From: an uncultured Fibrobacter sp.
GTDB lineage: Bacteria; Fibrobacterota; Fibrobacteria; Fibrobacterales; Fibrobacteraceae
Assembly: GCA_947165045.1 (NCBI GenBank)
Contig: CAMUYW010000026.1
Span: 1-43,213 of the forward strand
DNA: 43,213 nucleotides
Direction: 5' to 3'
Under the pieces are notes generated by a model. The model made no database searches. It worked only from the letters and a program-made list of their open reading frames with translations, and was not told the origin of the DNA. The translations under genes were made by a program, and so were the position numbers. Shown piece after piece: positions 8,498 to 15,394 of the stretch. Each line of letters opens with the position of its first letter. The first letter of the stretch is position 1.

Positions 8498-8875
8498 ATG
8501 CTGGCTGTTTGTGGAATTGTAAGGAAAAAAGGACGTGTTCTGATGTGCAGGAGGGCGCCCGAAATGCAATTTCCGGGTTGTTGGGAGTTGCCGACCGAAA
8601 TTTTGGAGGGGGATGAGTGCGCCGAGGATGCTTTGGAAAGGGCTTTTTTTGAGCGTTTAACGGCAAAAACGAAGACTTTGCGGCCTGTCGGTGCCGTAGA
8701 TTTTGCGCATGGTGATGGGGCGCGGCTTTTGGCGTATGCGGTGGATCTCCAGAAAAATTTCTTCCATATATATGGATATAGCGATTTTCGTTGGGTTAAA
8801 ATCCAGAATTTAAGGCATTTGCGCGTACTTGAACCCCATGTGACGCTACTCACTAGCCCCAAAGTACCTTTGTAA
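8498..8875 (+). CDS. Nudix-fold protein with degenerate Nudix box
   Basis: The 125-residue protein has the Nudix-like opening LAVCGIVRKKGRVLMCRR followed by FPGCWELPTE, which also resembles the C-terminal domain of MutY. In the Nudix box the leading Gly is Glu and REUxEE reads RAFFER, so two acidic positions needed for magnesium are replaced. Hydrolysis of nucleoside diphosphate derivatives is therefore doubtful; a binding role or a divergent enzyme is possible. I chose the ATG at 8498 because GAGGGG lies just upstream; the frame extends to a TTG at 8471 but that lacks a ribosome site. It is divergent from the solute-binding protein gene. Confidence 0.75.
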   Translation: MLAVCGIVRKKGRVLMCRRAPEMQFPGCWELPTEILEGDECAEDALERAFFERLTAKTKTLRPVGAVDFAHGDGARLLAYAVDLQKNFFHIYGYSDFRWVKIQNLRHLRVLEPHVTLLTSPKVPL

Positions 8876-8972
8876 ATTTATGACACATTTTCGTTGTTCC
8901 TCTAGCAAATATTTGCGTTCTTTCTTATATTTTTGGAAAAATAAAACACTTAAATATAAGGAGTTTGTAATT

Positions 8973-9401
8973 ATGAAAAAAGGAATCCTCGCCATTCTTT
9001 GCGCAGGTATGATTGTTCTTTCTGGCTGCTATGGTAGCTATGGCGCATTCCACTGGTTCCACAAGCTCGTGGGTACCATTGGTAACAAGTGGGCAAAATC
9101 TTTGGTTCATTTCATTGCAACTCCGGCTTATGGTCTTTGCTTTGCTGTTGACTGGTTGTTCATCAACGCTGTCGAATTCTGGACGGGTTCCAATCCGTTT
9201 GCTGCTGGCGATTCTTACTATGAACAGGATGCAGAAGGTAACTCTGTCGCCGCTGTGAAGAACGAAGACGGCTCCCTCTCTCTGCAGTTCACTTCTGCTA
9301 AGGGCGAAGTTTCGAACTTTACCCTCCAGCGCGACGAAAATGTAGTCCGTGCTCTTGATGCCAATGGCGAACTTGTTTCTCAGTTCGCTCTCGATGAATA
9401 A
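8973..9401 (+). CDS. DUF3332-like lipoprotein
   Basis: This is a 142-residue lipoprotein: MKKGILAILCAGMIVLSGC is a clear signal with the lipobox LSGC (Cys19). The segment ATPAYGLCFAVDWLFINAVEFWTGSNP, here cited by its parts PAYGL and NAVEFWTG, matches the core I know from DUF3332 proteins. The C-terminal half looks like a small beta-rich domain (EDGSLSLQF, GEVSNFTLQRD). The function is unknown. The start has AAGGAG 9 nt upstream. A good terminator follows, so the gene stands alone. Confidence 0.82.
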   Translation: MKKGILAILCAGMIVLSGCYGSYGAFHWFHKLVGTIGNKWAKSLVHFIATPAYGLCFAVDWLFINAVEFWTGSNPFAAGDSYYEQDAEGNSVAAVKNEDGSLSLQFTSAKGEVSNFTLQRDENVVRALDANGELVSQFALDE

Positions 9402-9424
9402 TTGATAAAGAATTTCGTCATTAG

Positions 9425-9460
9425 AAAACGCTTTCTGGAATATCCGGAAGGCGTTTTTTT
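9425..9460 (+). terminator. Terminator of the DUF3332-like gene
   Basis: A 13-bp stem with wobble pairs (AACGCTTTCTGGA / TCCGGAAGGCGTT) with a 3-nt loop is followed by TTTTTTT. The -10 box of the next gene begins only 4 nt after it. Confidence 0.9.
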
Positions 9461-9463
9461 ATA

Positions 9464-9469
9464 TATAAT
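9464..9469 (+). promoter_or_regulatory. -10 box of the TPR-kinase operon, leaderless configuration
   Basis: A perfect TATAAT ends 6 nt before the ATG at 9476. There is no Shine-Dalgarno, so the predicted transcript starts at the ATG. The box directly abuts the preceding terminator. Confidence 0.55.
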
Positions 9470-9475
9470 TAGAAC

Positions 9476-10198
9476 ATGCAAATCCGGGATGTCAATATTC
9501 GTTTGTTTAGTGCTGCAGGAGGGCTTGTTGCAATTTTTATTGCAATGGTTCTTTGCGCATGCAACGGAAACGACATGAATCGAGGTGATGACGCGCTCCG
9601 CATTGGTGATTATGATCGTGCCGTGACTAATTTTTCAAAGGTTCTGGATAAGGAACCTGCTAATCGGGATGCCCGTTATGGGCTTGCAATTGCGTATTAT
9701 GCCATTGCAGAAGACCGCGAACGTTTAAGGGAAAAGACACTTGAATCCTGGGAACGTACGGTTCGCGAATTTAAGATATTGTCTGTGGTCGATAGTAGCG
9801 ATAAAATTAAGCCGATGTATTCGACGGCGCTATTCTATTTGGCTCGCGCGATGCTTGCTGAAAATGCTCAGGCAAAGGTGCTGCCGCTTTTGGACCAGTC
9901 TATTACGCTTGATCAGGAAAATTACTTTAGTTACAACCTCAAGGCGCTTATTTTGACAAGCCTGGGGGAAACGGACGAGGCAAAAAAAATCTATGCGTAC
10001 ATAGTCACGCGTGAACCGAAATTCGCATCGGCTTACGTGAACCTCGGGAATCTTTACTGGAATGCCCACGATTACGAATCCGCATGGGATATCTGGTCGA
10101 TGGGTCATGAGGCGTTGCCGCAAGATGCTGTGCTTGCCAAATGGACTCGCGTGGCGGAAGACTCGCTCAAGGCGATGGTTTATTCGGGTAAGCTATGA
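9476..10198 (+). CDS. TPR-repeat lipoprotein
   Basis: The 240-residue protein has an N-terminal hydrophobic signal with a Cys at about 28-30 (VLCACNG), so lipidation is likely. Tetratricopeptide-like helices follow: GDYDRAVTNFSKVLDKEPANRD near residue 43, a helical pair near 110-150, and ASAYVNLGNLYWNAHDYESAW near 185. TPR domains bind other proteins, and here the obvious partner is the kinase encoded next, whose ATG overlaps this stop codon by 4 bases (ATGA). The start lacks a ribosome site and follows a TATAAT closely. It is the first gene of a probable five-gene operon. Confidence 0.85.
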   Translation: MQIRDVNIRLFSAAGGLVAIFIAMVLCACNGNDMNRGDDALRIGDYDRAVTNFSKVLDKEPANRDARYGLAIAYYAIAEDRERLREKTLESWERTVREFKILSVVDSSDKIKPMYSTALFYLARAMLAENAQAKVLPLLDQSITLDQENYFSYNLKALILTSLGETDEAKKIYAYIVTREPKFASAYVNLGNLYWNAHDYESAWDIWSMGHEALPQDAVLAKWTRVAEDSLKAMVYSGKL

Positions 10199-11406
10199 GA
10201 AAGTCCGAAAAAACGCTTTTGGACTCCGTGACTGGGGGCTGTTTGCTGCATCAAGGCGGCGAAGCGTCTATTTACCTTTTGAATATCGGTGGTGCTTCGT
10301 ACATACTCAAGTGGTACAACGATGGATATTCGTTTGACGAGGACGTTGTCGAACGTGCCTATAAGGTGCGGACGCCTGGCTTGTACCACGTTGAAGAATG
10401 GGGTAAACGGAATGGAAACCCGTATTTGATTTATGACTATGTCGATGGCTTTGCTTCGGATAAGTTAGGGCGTATTCCTGTGGCTGTAGCGCTTGTGGCT
10501 TTGCGGCAGGTGGCATCGACGCTTAGCGCTTTGCGCAAACAGGGCGTATCGCATGGGGACTTGAGCCCGGCTAATGTGATTTTTACGGTGGAAAATGCTC
10601 GCGCTGCCGGTGAACGCGCGAAAGTCGCGGGATTCGGGCTGCGTTCTGTCGTGATTGACTGCGGAATTGTGGGCCCTGGCGCGCTTGCGTATGCAGCTCC
10701 GGAACGTTTTCAAGGTCGGCATGCTGATGAAAAAAGCGACTTGTTTAGTTTAGGCCTTTTGCTGTACCGCTGGATTGCGGGCGAAGATTTGATTTCTGCG
10801 GAGGGCTATGAGCAGTTTGCAGAACAAATGGCAAATGTAGAGAACTTGAACGTCTCGGAAAAGCTTTACTCGACGCTCGCCTTTGACTCGTCCGAAGGGG
10901 CTGTTCAACTAAAGGCGCTGGAAGCCCTGTGGGCAGGGCTTCTCCGTTCCGACCCGTCGGAACGCGTCGAGGATTTCGATGAACTTGATGAAATTATTGA
11001 GATTGCGCTGGATAAGGTTGCAGGTGGAGAAATCTCGCTGGCCGCGCACATTTCACAGTTTCTCGAATCTCGTTTGGCTGAGACCGAAAACCCCGATTTT
11101 AATGGCTCTGTAACATCCGATAATACGGTACAAAAAGTTCCAAACGCTTTGGAAAAAGGTCTTCCGTTTGTTGTTTGTAAGAAAAATAATTGGCTAAAAT
11201 GGGGCGCTTTGGGCGCTTTGATACTTATATTAATCCTGATAGTTCTGTTGCTTTCGAGTGGAACAATGAGTTTCGGTATCGATGCAACGGGGGACCGGCT
11301 GTTAAAGCGGTCGAGGAGCATGGAGCCGTCTACGGAGAGCGAGAAAACGCCTGATTTAAAGGTGGATAGCTTGCTTTTGGAACTCCCTGTGCCAACAACC
11401 GAGTGA
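10195..11406 (+). CDS. Membrane-anchored Ser/Thr protein kinase
   Basis: This 403-residue protein has an N-terminal kinase domain and a single membrane helix at about 332-357 (WGALGALILILILIVLLL), followed by about 45 periplasmic residues. Kinase signatures are visible: the ATP-binding Lys in YILKW (about residue 40), the catalytic loop HGDLSPAN (about 119) with Asp and Asn present, DCG in place of DFG (about 153), and YAAPERF in place of APE. HGD instead of HRD is common in small bacterial and lipopolysaccharide-type kinases. The essential Lys, Asp and Asp remain, so activity is plausible. It overlaps the TPR lipoprotein and precedes a sigma-54 activator, which may be its target (inference). 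Confidence 0.88.
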   Translation: MRKSEKTLLDSVTGGCLLHQGGEASIYLLNIGGASYILKWYNDGYSFDEDVVERAYKVRTPGLYHVEEWGKRNGNPYLIYDYVDGFASDKLGRIPVAVALVALRQVASTLSALRKQGVSHGDLSPANVIFTVENARAAGERAKVAGFGLRSVVIDCGIVGPGALAYAAPERFQGRHADEKSDLFSLGLLLYRWIAGEDLISAEGYEQFAEQMANVENLNVSEKLYSTLAFDSSEGAVQLKALEALWAGLLRSDPSERVEDFDELDEIIEIALDKVAGGEISLAAHISQFLESRLAETENPDFNGSVTSDNTVQKVPNALEKGLPFVVCKKNNWLKWGALGALILILILIVLLLSSGTMSFGIDATGDRLLKRSRSMEPSTESEKTPDLKVDSLLLELPVPTTE

Positions 11407-11429
11407 TAGCTCAAAAAACGGGGTTTGCT

Positions 11430-12884
11430 ATGAAATCAGAATCGATGCTCGCTACGGAAAAGATGCTTGATGTGGTCAAGACTCTTTTAGATGAAGAGCG
11501 TCCGGAGGCTCTTTTCCCGAAAATCTTGGAAGTGGCGAAGGATGTTTTGCATGCGGATGCTGCCGTGTTGGACATCGGTGGCGAAGAGCCGCTCCATTTT
11601 TCGAACCCTGAAAAAGTTTCAATTTCCATTTCGGCGATTAAGCTTGCGAAAAATGAAAAGCGTGCTGTCGTATGGAACCAGCTCGATGATGAGTCGGCGG
11701 ACTTGTCCAAGTCGATTGTGCAGAACCAGCTTACAAGCATTATGGTATCTCCGTTCCGCACGCCGGATTCCGAAGCCGGATATCTCTATTTGCAACGTGC
11801 GGCCCGTAAGGAACCTTTTACCGAAGAAGATAGCGCTCTTTTCGATTCTTTTGTGGCTGTTTGTGAAAAGTTTGCGTTTGCCGCATACGACCGTTTGCGC
11901 GATAAGGAATCGCTCGATACTCTAAAAAATGTTGTTCGCAAAGATGGAATTGTCTATTCGTCCAAGGTGATGGTCGATGTAATTGCGATGGCCGATAAAC
12001 TTTCTCCGCTTCCGCTTCCGGTGATTATTCGTGGCGAGACGGGAACCGGCAAGGAAGTGATGGCTCGTTACATCCACAAGCATAGCCCGCGTGCCGAAAA
12101 GCCGTTTATTGCGGTAAATTGCGGTGCCATTCCGGAACATTTGATGGAATCGCTTATGTTTGGCCATGCAAAAGGCTCGTTCACGGGAGCTATCGAGAAC
12201 AAAAAAGGATTTTTTGAAGAAGCTGATGGTGGTACGATTTTCCTTGATGAAATCGGCGAACTTCCGCTTAACATGCAGGTGAAACTATTGCGCGTGTTGC
12301 AAGAAAAACACATAACTCGTGTGGGTGACAATCGCGAAATCCCGGTGAATGTGCGCGTAATTAGTGCAACGCATGTGGATTTGGAAGATGCTGTTCGTGA
12401 AAAACGTTTCCGCGAAGATCTTTATTTCCGCATCCAGGTGTTGCCGCTTGAGCTCCCGCCGCTTCGCGATCGTGGTCAGGATGTGGTGCTCTTGGCTGAA
12501 AATTTCATACAGCGTTATGGCGCGGAATATGGTCGTGGAAAATTCCATCTGAGCCGTAATGCAGAAAAGTCCTTGCTGGGATATCATTGGCCGGGTAATG
12601 TGCGCGAACTTGAAAACCGCATCCAGAAAGGTTTGGTGCAGGCCGTGCATGGCGTTATACAGCCTAAGGACTTGGGACTTGATGATGTTCAAGTGCAGGC
12701 AAAGGCTTCGCCACGTACGCTCAAGGAAGCCCGCGAGGCTGTCGAGCGCGAAGTGATTTCCCGTACGCTCAAGGATACTCGTGCAAACCTTACGCTTGCC
12801 GCAACTATTCTTGGAATTGACCGCAAAGTGTTGCGTGAAATCATGGAACGATTGAATTTGAAAAAAGAAGATTTTAAGGCTTAG
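11430..12884 (+). CDS. Sigma-54-dependent transcriptional activator with GAF domain
   Basis: The 484-residue regulator has an N-terminal GAF-type sensory domain (about 1-165) and not a response-regulator receiver. An AAA+ domain follows, with Walker A GETGTGKE (about 202), the sigma-54 contact loop GSFTGA (a Ser variant of GAFTGA, about 248) and GGTIFLDEIGE (about 268). A Fis-type helix-turn-helix at the C-terminus reads LTLAATILGIDRKVLREIM. It should open promoters bound by RNA polymerase-sigma-54. I chose the ATG at 11430 for its CGGGG site; a GTG at 11403 overlapping the kinase stop is an alternative. A good sigma-54 promoter lies 1.9 kb downstream at 14749. Confidence 0.93.
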   Translation: MKSESMLATEKMLDVVKTLLDEERPEALFPKILEVAKDVLHADAAVLDIGGEEPLHFSNPEKVSISISAIKLAKNEKRAVVWNQLDDESADLSKSIVQNQLTSIMVSPFRTPDSEAGYLYLQRAARKEPFTEEDSALFDSFVAVCEKFAFAAYDRLRDKESLDTLKNVVRKDGIVYSSKVMVDVIAMADKLSPLPLPVIIRGETGTGKEVMARYIHKHSPRAEKPFIAVNCGAIPEHLMESLMFGHAKGSFTGAIENKKGFFEEADGGTIFLDEIGELPLNMQVKLLRVLQEKHITRVGDNREIPVNVRVISATHVDLEDAVREKRFREDLYFRIQVLPLELPPLRDRGQDVVLLAENFIQRYGAEYGRGKFHLSRNAEKSLLGYHWPGNVRELENRIQKGLVQAVHGVIQPKDLGLDDVQVQAKASPRTLKEAREAVEREVISRTLKDTRANLTLAATILGIDRKVLREIMERLNLKKEDFKA

Positions 12885-12928
12885 GGATGTTTTGTAAAAT
12901 GTTAAAGCTTGATTTAAGGAGATTTGCC

Positions 12929-13420
12929 ATGAAGAAAATTGTAATGGCATCTGCGGTGATGGCAGCAACTGCAATGGCGAACGATTTTGGATCTCGCCCA
13001 GAAGCTAGTGTTCCTACGCCTGTTGAAACGCGGGCGGCTTTGGATAAAACTCCGAATTTGTCCGAAAAAGATAACGCGGACTGGTTGAAATTGCGCGAAG
13101 AACGCCGTGCAGCACGTGAACAAATTCTCAATGACCTGAGAAATAAGTCGGCTGCTGAAAAAATGGATATGCGCGATGTCGCTGTAAAGCCTGCTGTTGC
13201 AGAACCTCCGATGGAAAAGAATATGGAAAAGCCGAAAGATGAGCTTGTTCGCGAAAAGCAACTCGACGAAAGGGAAACACCTAAAGGACCTTATGAAAAT
13301 AATCCGATGTTCCCTGGTCGTATGGATCCTCGGCGACCGTTCAAACCACATCCGATAGAACGTAATCCTTGGGAAAAACCGAATATGAATGATTGGAACA
13401 AAGGCCCGTTCACGAGATAG
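12929..13420 (+). CDS. Secreted Pro- and charge-rich protein of unknown function
   Basis: The 163-residue protein has a classical signal peptide (MKKIVMASAVMAATAMA, cleavage before ND). The mature part is low in hydrophobic residues and rich in Glu, Lys, Arg and Pro. A short helical stretch (DWLKLREERRAAREQILNDL) is followed by a Pro/Asn-rich tail with repeated NPxxP-like pieces (ENNPMFPGRMDPRRP, IERNPWEKPN). It is likely disordered in the periplasm. The start has AAGGAG. It lies 44 nt after the sigma-54 activator and 3 nt before the barrel protein, so probably shares their transcript. I do not recognise the family. Confidence 0.75.
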   Translation: MKKIVMASAVMAATAMANDFGSRPEASVPTPVETRAALDKTPNLSEKDNADWLKLREERRAAREQILNDLRNKSAAEKMDMRDVAVKPAVAEPPMEKNMEKPKDELVREKQLDERETPKGPYENNPMFPGRMDPRRPFKPHPIERNPWEKPNMNDWNKGPFTR

Positions 13421-13423
13421 TTG

Positions 13424-14572
13424 ATGAGGTCCTTGTTTGTTCTAGTTTTGTTGCTTATGACTGCGCTCTATGCGGAGACGCAGGAAGAAGCGTATTATCG
13501 TGCGATGAAGTTTGAAGAAGTGGGCGACATTCCCGCCGCACTCCAGGCTTTTGAGGAAGCTGTTGTTTTACCGGGACCTTATACCGAAGAACTTCAGGGA
13601 ATTATTCGCGATTACAAGGCTGCTCTCGGAAAGTCAGACGAGGAATCATTGAATGCAAAGGATGGGGACAGTTCGACTAGTTTTTGGAACTTAATACATG
13701 TGGCTGGAGAACTCGGCTTTTATGGCATGCTTTATAAGGAAACTGGTTTAGATGAATCTGAAAAAGGCGGTGAGCTGTTCTTGAATGTAAGTCCTTATGT
13801 GGACTTGGAATTAGGCGATTGGTCTCATACATTTGCCGCTTCCGTACGGGGCGATTATTTCTTGAATAACGATGAAATGACGTTGCTCGATACGAATGAT
13901 TGGAACTTTATCCTAAGCCTTGAATATACGTTGCATGGACATTCTATGCTTTTGGATTTGGGCTATGACTTTAATATTGAAGGAAAAGAACTTTCGTCGG
14001 ATTTTTATGCGTGGTTCGAAAAGGATTTGTACCGCTTTGAAAAACAGCGCTTGGGCGCCGTAGCCTGGGCGTATTACCAGACATCTGGCCCGATGTCGTA
14101 TGCACTGTACGGAGCGTGGCATAGGACTGTCCCTGAAGGCATCAATGGAACTGTTTATGCAGGAGCCAAGTTTGAAGCCGATTCTGTTTTTGATTATGAC
14201 TCGTATGAAAAATCTCGTGAAACGGCAACTACAATTGAGGAACTTGTTTTGCGAAATACCATGGGTAAATGGTTTGGTCCTGTTTTCCGTTCTAGAGTTT
14301 CCTATAAGTTTAAGAATAAAATTACGGTTGAAGCGAAGATGAACTTGTTCTATGGTTTTGCTGTAGGTGGCCCGGATTCGGATTTTGAAAGTATTAGAAA
14401 GTTTAGTGGAACCGGTGGGCTGACTGTTTCTTGGAAGTACTGGAAAATGAATTATTACTTAGGATTAGAGCGGAATTACAAACATTTTGAATTGCCGGAT
14501 TCCTATAAGGAACGTTATCGTGAGACGACTGTTCTAACGCAGCTTAAGCTCGGAGTTAAATGGGATATTTAG
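13424..14572 (+). CDS. Outer-membrane beta-barrel protein with TPR-like N-terminus
   Basis: The 382-residue protein begins with a signal peptide (residues 1-18, ending LYA). A short TPR-like stretch follows (EEAYYRAMKFEEVGDIPAALQAFEEA), then from about residue 90 a run of amphipathic beta-strands with aromatic girdle residues, such as HTFAASVRGDYFLN, SMLLDLGYDFNI and VLTQLKLGVKWDI. The C-terminal strand ending in an aromatic-rich pattern fits a barrel. The ATG at 13424 follows the previous stop by 3 nt; the TTG at 13421 is less likely. It is the last gene of the operon and is followed by a terminator at 14608. Substrate and role are unknown. Confidence 0.8.
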   Translation: MRSLFVLVLLLMTALYAETQEEAYYRAMKFEEVGDIPAALQAFEEAVVLPGPYTEELQGIIRDYKAALGKSDEESLNAKDGDSSTSFWNLIHVAGELGFYGMLYKETGLDESEKGGELFLNVSPYVDLELGDWSHTFAASVRGDYFLNNDEMTLLDTNDWNFILSLEYTLHGHSMLLDLGYDFNIEGKELSSDFYAWFEKDLYRFEKQRLGAVAWAYYQTSGPMSYALYGAWHRTVPEGINGTVYAGAKFEADSVFDYDSYEKSRETATTIEELVLRNTMGKWFGPVFRSRVSYKFKNKITVEAKMNLFYGFAVGGPDSDFESIRKFSGTGGLTVSWKYWKMNYYLGLERNYKHFELPDSYKERYRETTVLTQLKLGVKWDI

Positions 14573-14607
14573 TAGACTGTAAAAAATTGGTGTAATGGAA
14601 AAACAGA

Positions 14608-14634
14608 AGAGGCAAGCGAAAGCTTGCCTCTTTT
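14608..14634 (+). terminator. Bidirectional terminator between barrel gene and tRNA-Ala
   Basis: A perfect 10-bp stem (AGAGGCAAGC / GCTTGCCTCT) with a GAAA tetraloop is followed by TTT on the plus strand. On the minus strand TTCTGTTTTT follows, so it can also end the tRNA transcript. Confidence 0.88.
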
Positions 14635-14637
14635 GCG

Positions 14638-14710
14638 TGGAGATAGTGGGAGTCGAACCCATGACCTACAGATTGCGAACCTGTCGCTCTACCAACTGAG
14701 CTATATCCCC
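14638..14710 (-). tRNA. tRNA-Ala, anticodon CGC
   Basis: The minus strand folds as a 73-nt cloverleaf. The acceptor stem is GGGGATA with TATCTCC, including the G3-U70 pair that identifies alanine tRNA. The D stem is GCTC/GAGC, the anticodon stem ACAGG/TCTGT with loop TTCGCAA (anticodon CGC), and the T stem ATGGG/CCCAC with loop TTCGACT. The first T-stem pair is an A-C mismatch. The 3' CCA is not encoded (A73 is followed by CGC) and must be added enzymatically. Confidence 0.96.
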
Positions 14711-14748
14711 ATTGGATGGTGTGGCGAATATAGCTAAAGAATAGTATC

Positions 14749-14765
14749 TTGGCAAGGGAAGTGCT
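14749..14765 (+). promoter_or_regulatory. Sigma-54 (-24/-12) promoter
   Basis: TTGGCAAGGGAAGTGCT fits the consensus TTGGCACGNNNNTTGCW with GG and GC at the exact spacing and only two mismatches. The predicted start is near 14776, 24 nt before the ATG at 14800. A sigma-54 activator is encoded at 11430-12884. Confidence 0.6.
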
Positions 14766-14799
14766 CCTTTTGGAATCCTTTTGTTATATTTAATCTGTT

Positions 14800-15327
14800 A
14801 TGAATAAAATGATTAAAATTCTTGTTGCATTGCTTGTTTCTGCCGTTGTTTGCTTCGCAGATAATTGGTCTTCAAATTCCGAATGGAACGCTCCGAAGGA
14901 TTCTGTCCAGACTGTGCCGACTGAAAAAGACAGTTCGAAGACTTCTGCGGTGAAGGAAGAGCCGAAATGGGGAAAATCAGGTTTCTTCTTGCACGGCGGC
15001 TTGCTTGATATTGGTTTAGGTACGAAAATCCACTTGAGTGATCAAAATGGTGTGTATTTGACGGCGGACTTGAGGTGGCAGGGCTTCATCTATACTCAGT
15101 ATATTCGCATTCCCCTTTTGGTGTACATGGGTGGAAATAACGGACATTTTGTTATTGGCACGACGCTTCTCAATGCGAGGTCTGAAGGCGATGCAACTTT
15201 GGAGGTTGCGTTGGGATTTAACGTTGATTTTGGAAGACATTGCGGTATAGACATTCTAGTCTTCTCGCCGTTGGATTACCCGATATACGATCCTTCTGTA
15301 ATTCTTGATTTTCGTTACGTGTTTTAA
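14800..15327 (+). CDS. Small outer-membrane protein of unknown function
   Basis: The 175-residue protein has a signal peptide (MNKMIKILVALLVSAVVCFA). A Ser/Thr/Lys-rich linker (about 20-55) is followed by a beta-rich domain (GFFLHGGLLDIGLGTKIHL, VYLTADLRWQGF, TLEVALGFNVDFG, VILDFRYVF) that ends in an aromatic residue, as outer-membrane barrels do. Its small size suggests an 8-strand barrel. No Shine-Dalgarno is seen. Two promoter readings compete: the sigma-54 site at 14749 with a 24-nt leader, or a TATATT box at 14785-14790. A terminator follows at 15360. I do not recognise the family. Confidence 0.75.
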   Translation: MNKMIKILVALLVSAVVCFADNWSSNSEWNAPKDSVQTVPTEKDSSKTSAVKEEPKWGKSGFFLHGGLLDIGLGTKIHLSDQNGVYLTADLRWQGFIYTQYIRIPLLVYMGGNNGHFVIGTTLLNARSEGDATLEVALGFNVDFGRHCGIDILVFSPLDYPIYDPSVILDFRYVF

Positions 15328-15359
15328 TAATTAAAGTGTTCAAACGTTCACTAATTTTT

Positions 15360-15380
15360 AGACGGCTTTGCCGTCTTTTT
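15360..15380 (+). terminator. Terminator before uvrA
   Basis: A perfect 7-bp stem (AGACGGC / GCCGTCT) with a TTT loop and TTTTT tail ends the 14800 gene. The uvrA -10 box begins 2 nt later. Confidence 0.85.
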
Positions 15381-15381
15381 C

Positions 15382-15387
15382 TATATT
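15382..15387 (+). promoter_or_regulatory. -10 box of uvrA, leaderless configuration
   Basis: TATATT ends 7 nt before the uvrA ATG. A GGAG is present but only 1 nt from the ATG, too close to act as a normal Shine-Dalgarno. Confidence 0.45.
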
Positions 15388-15394
15388 TCGGAGC

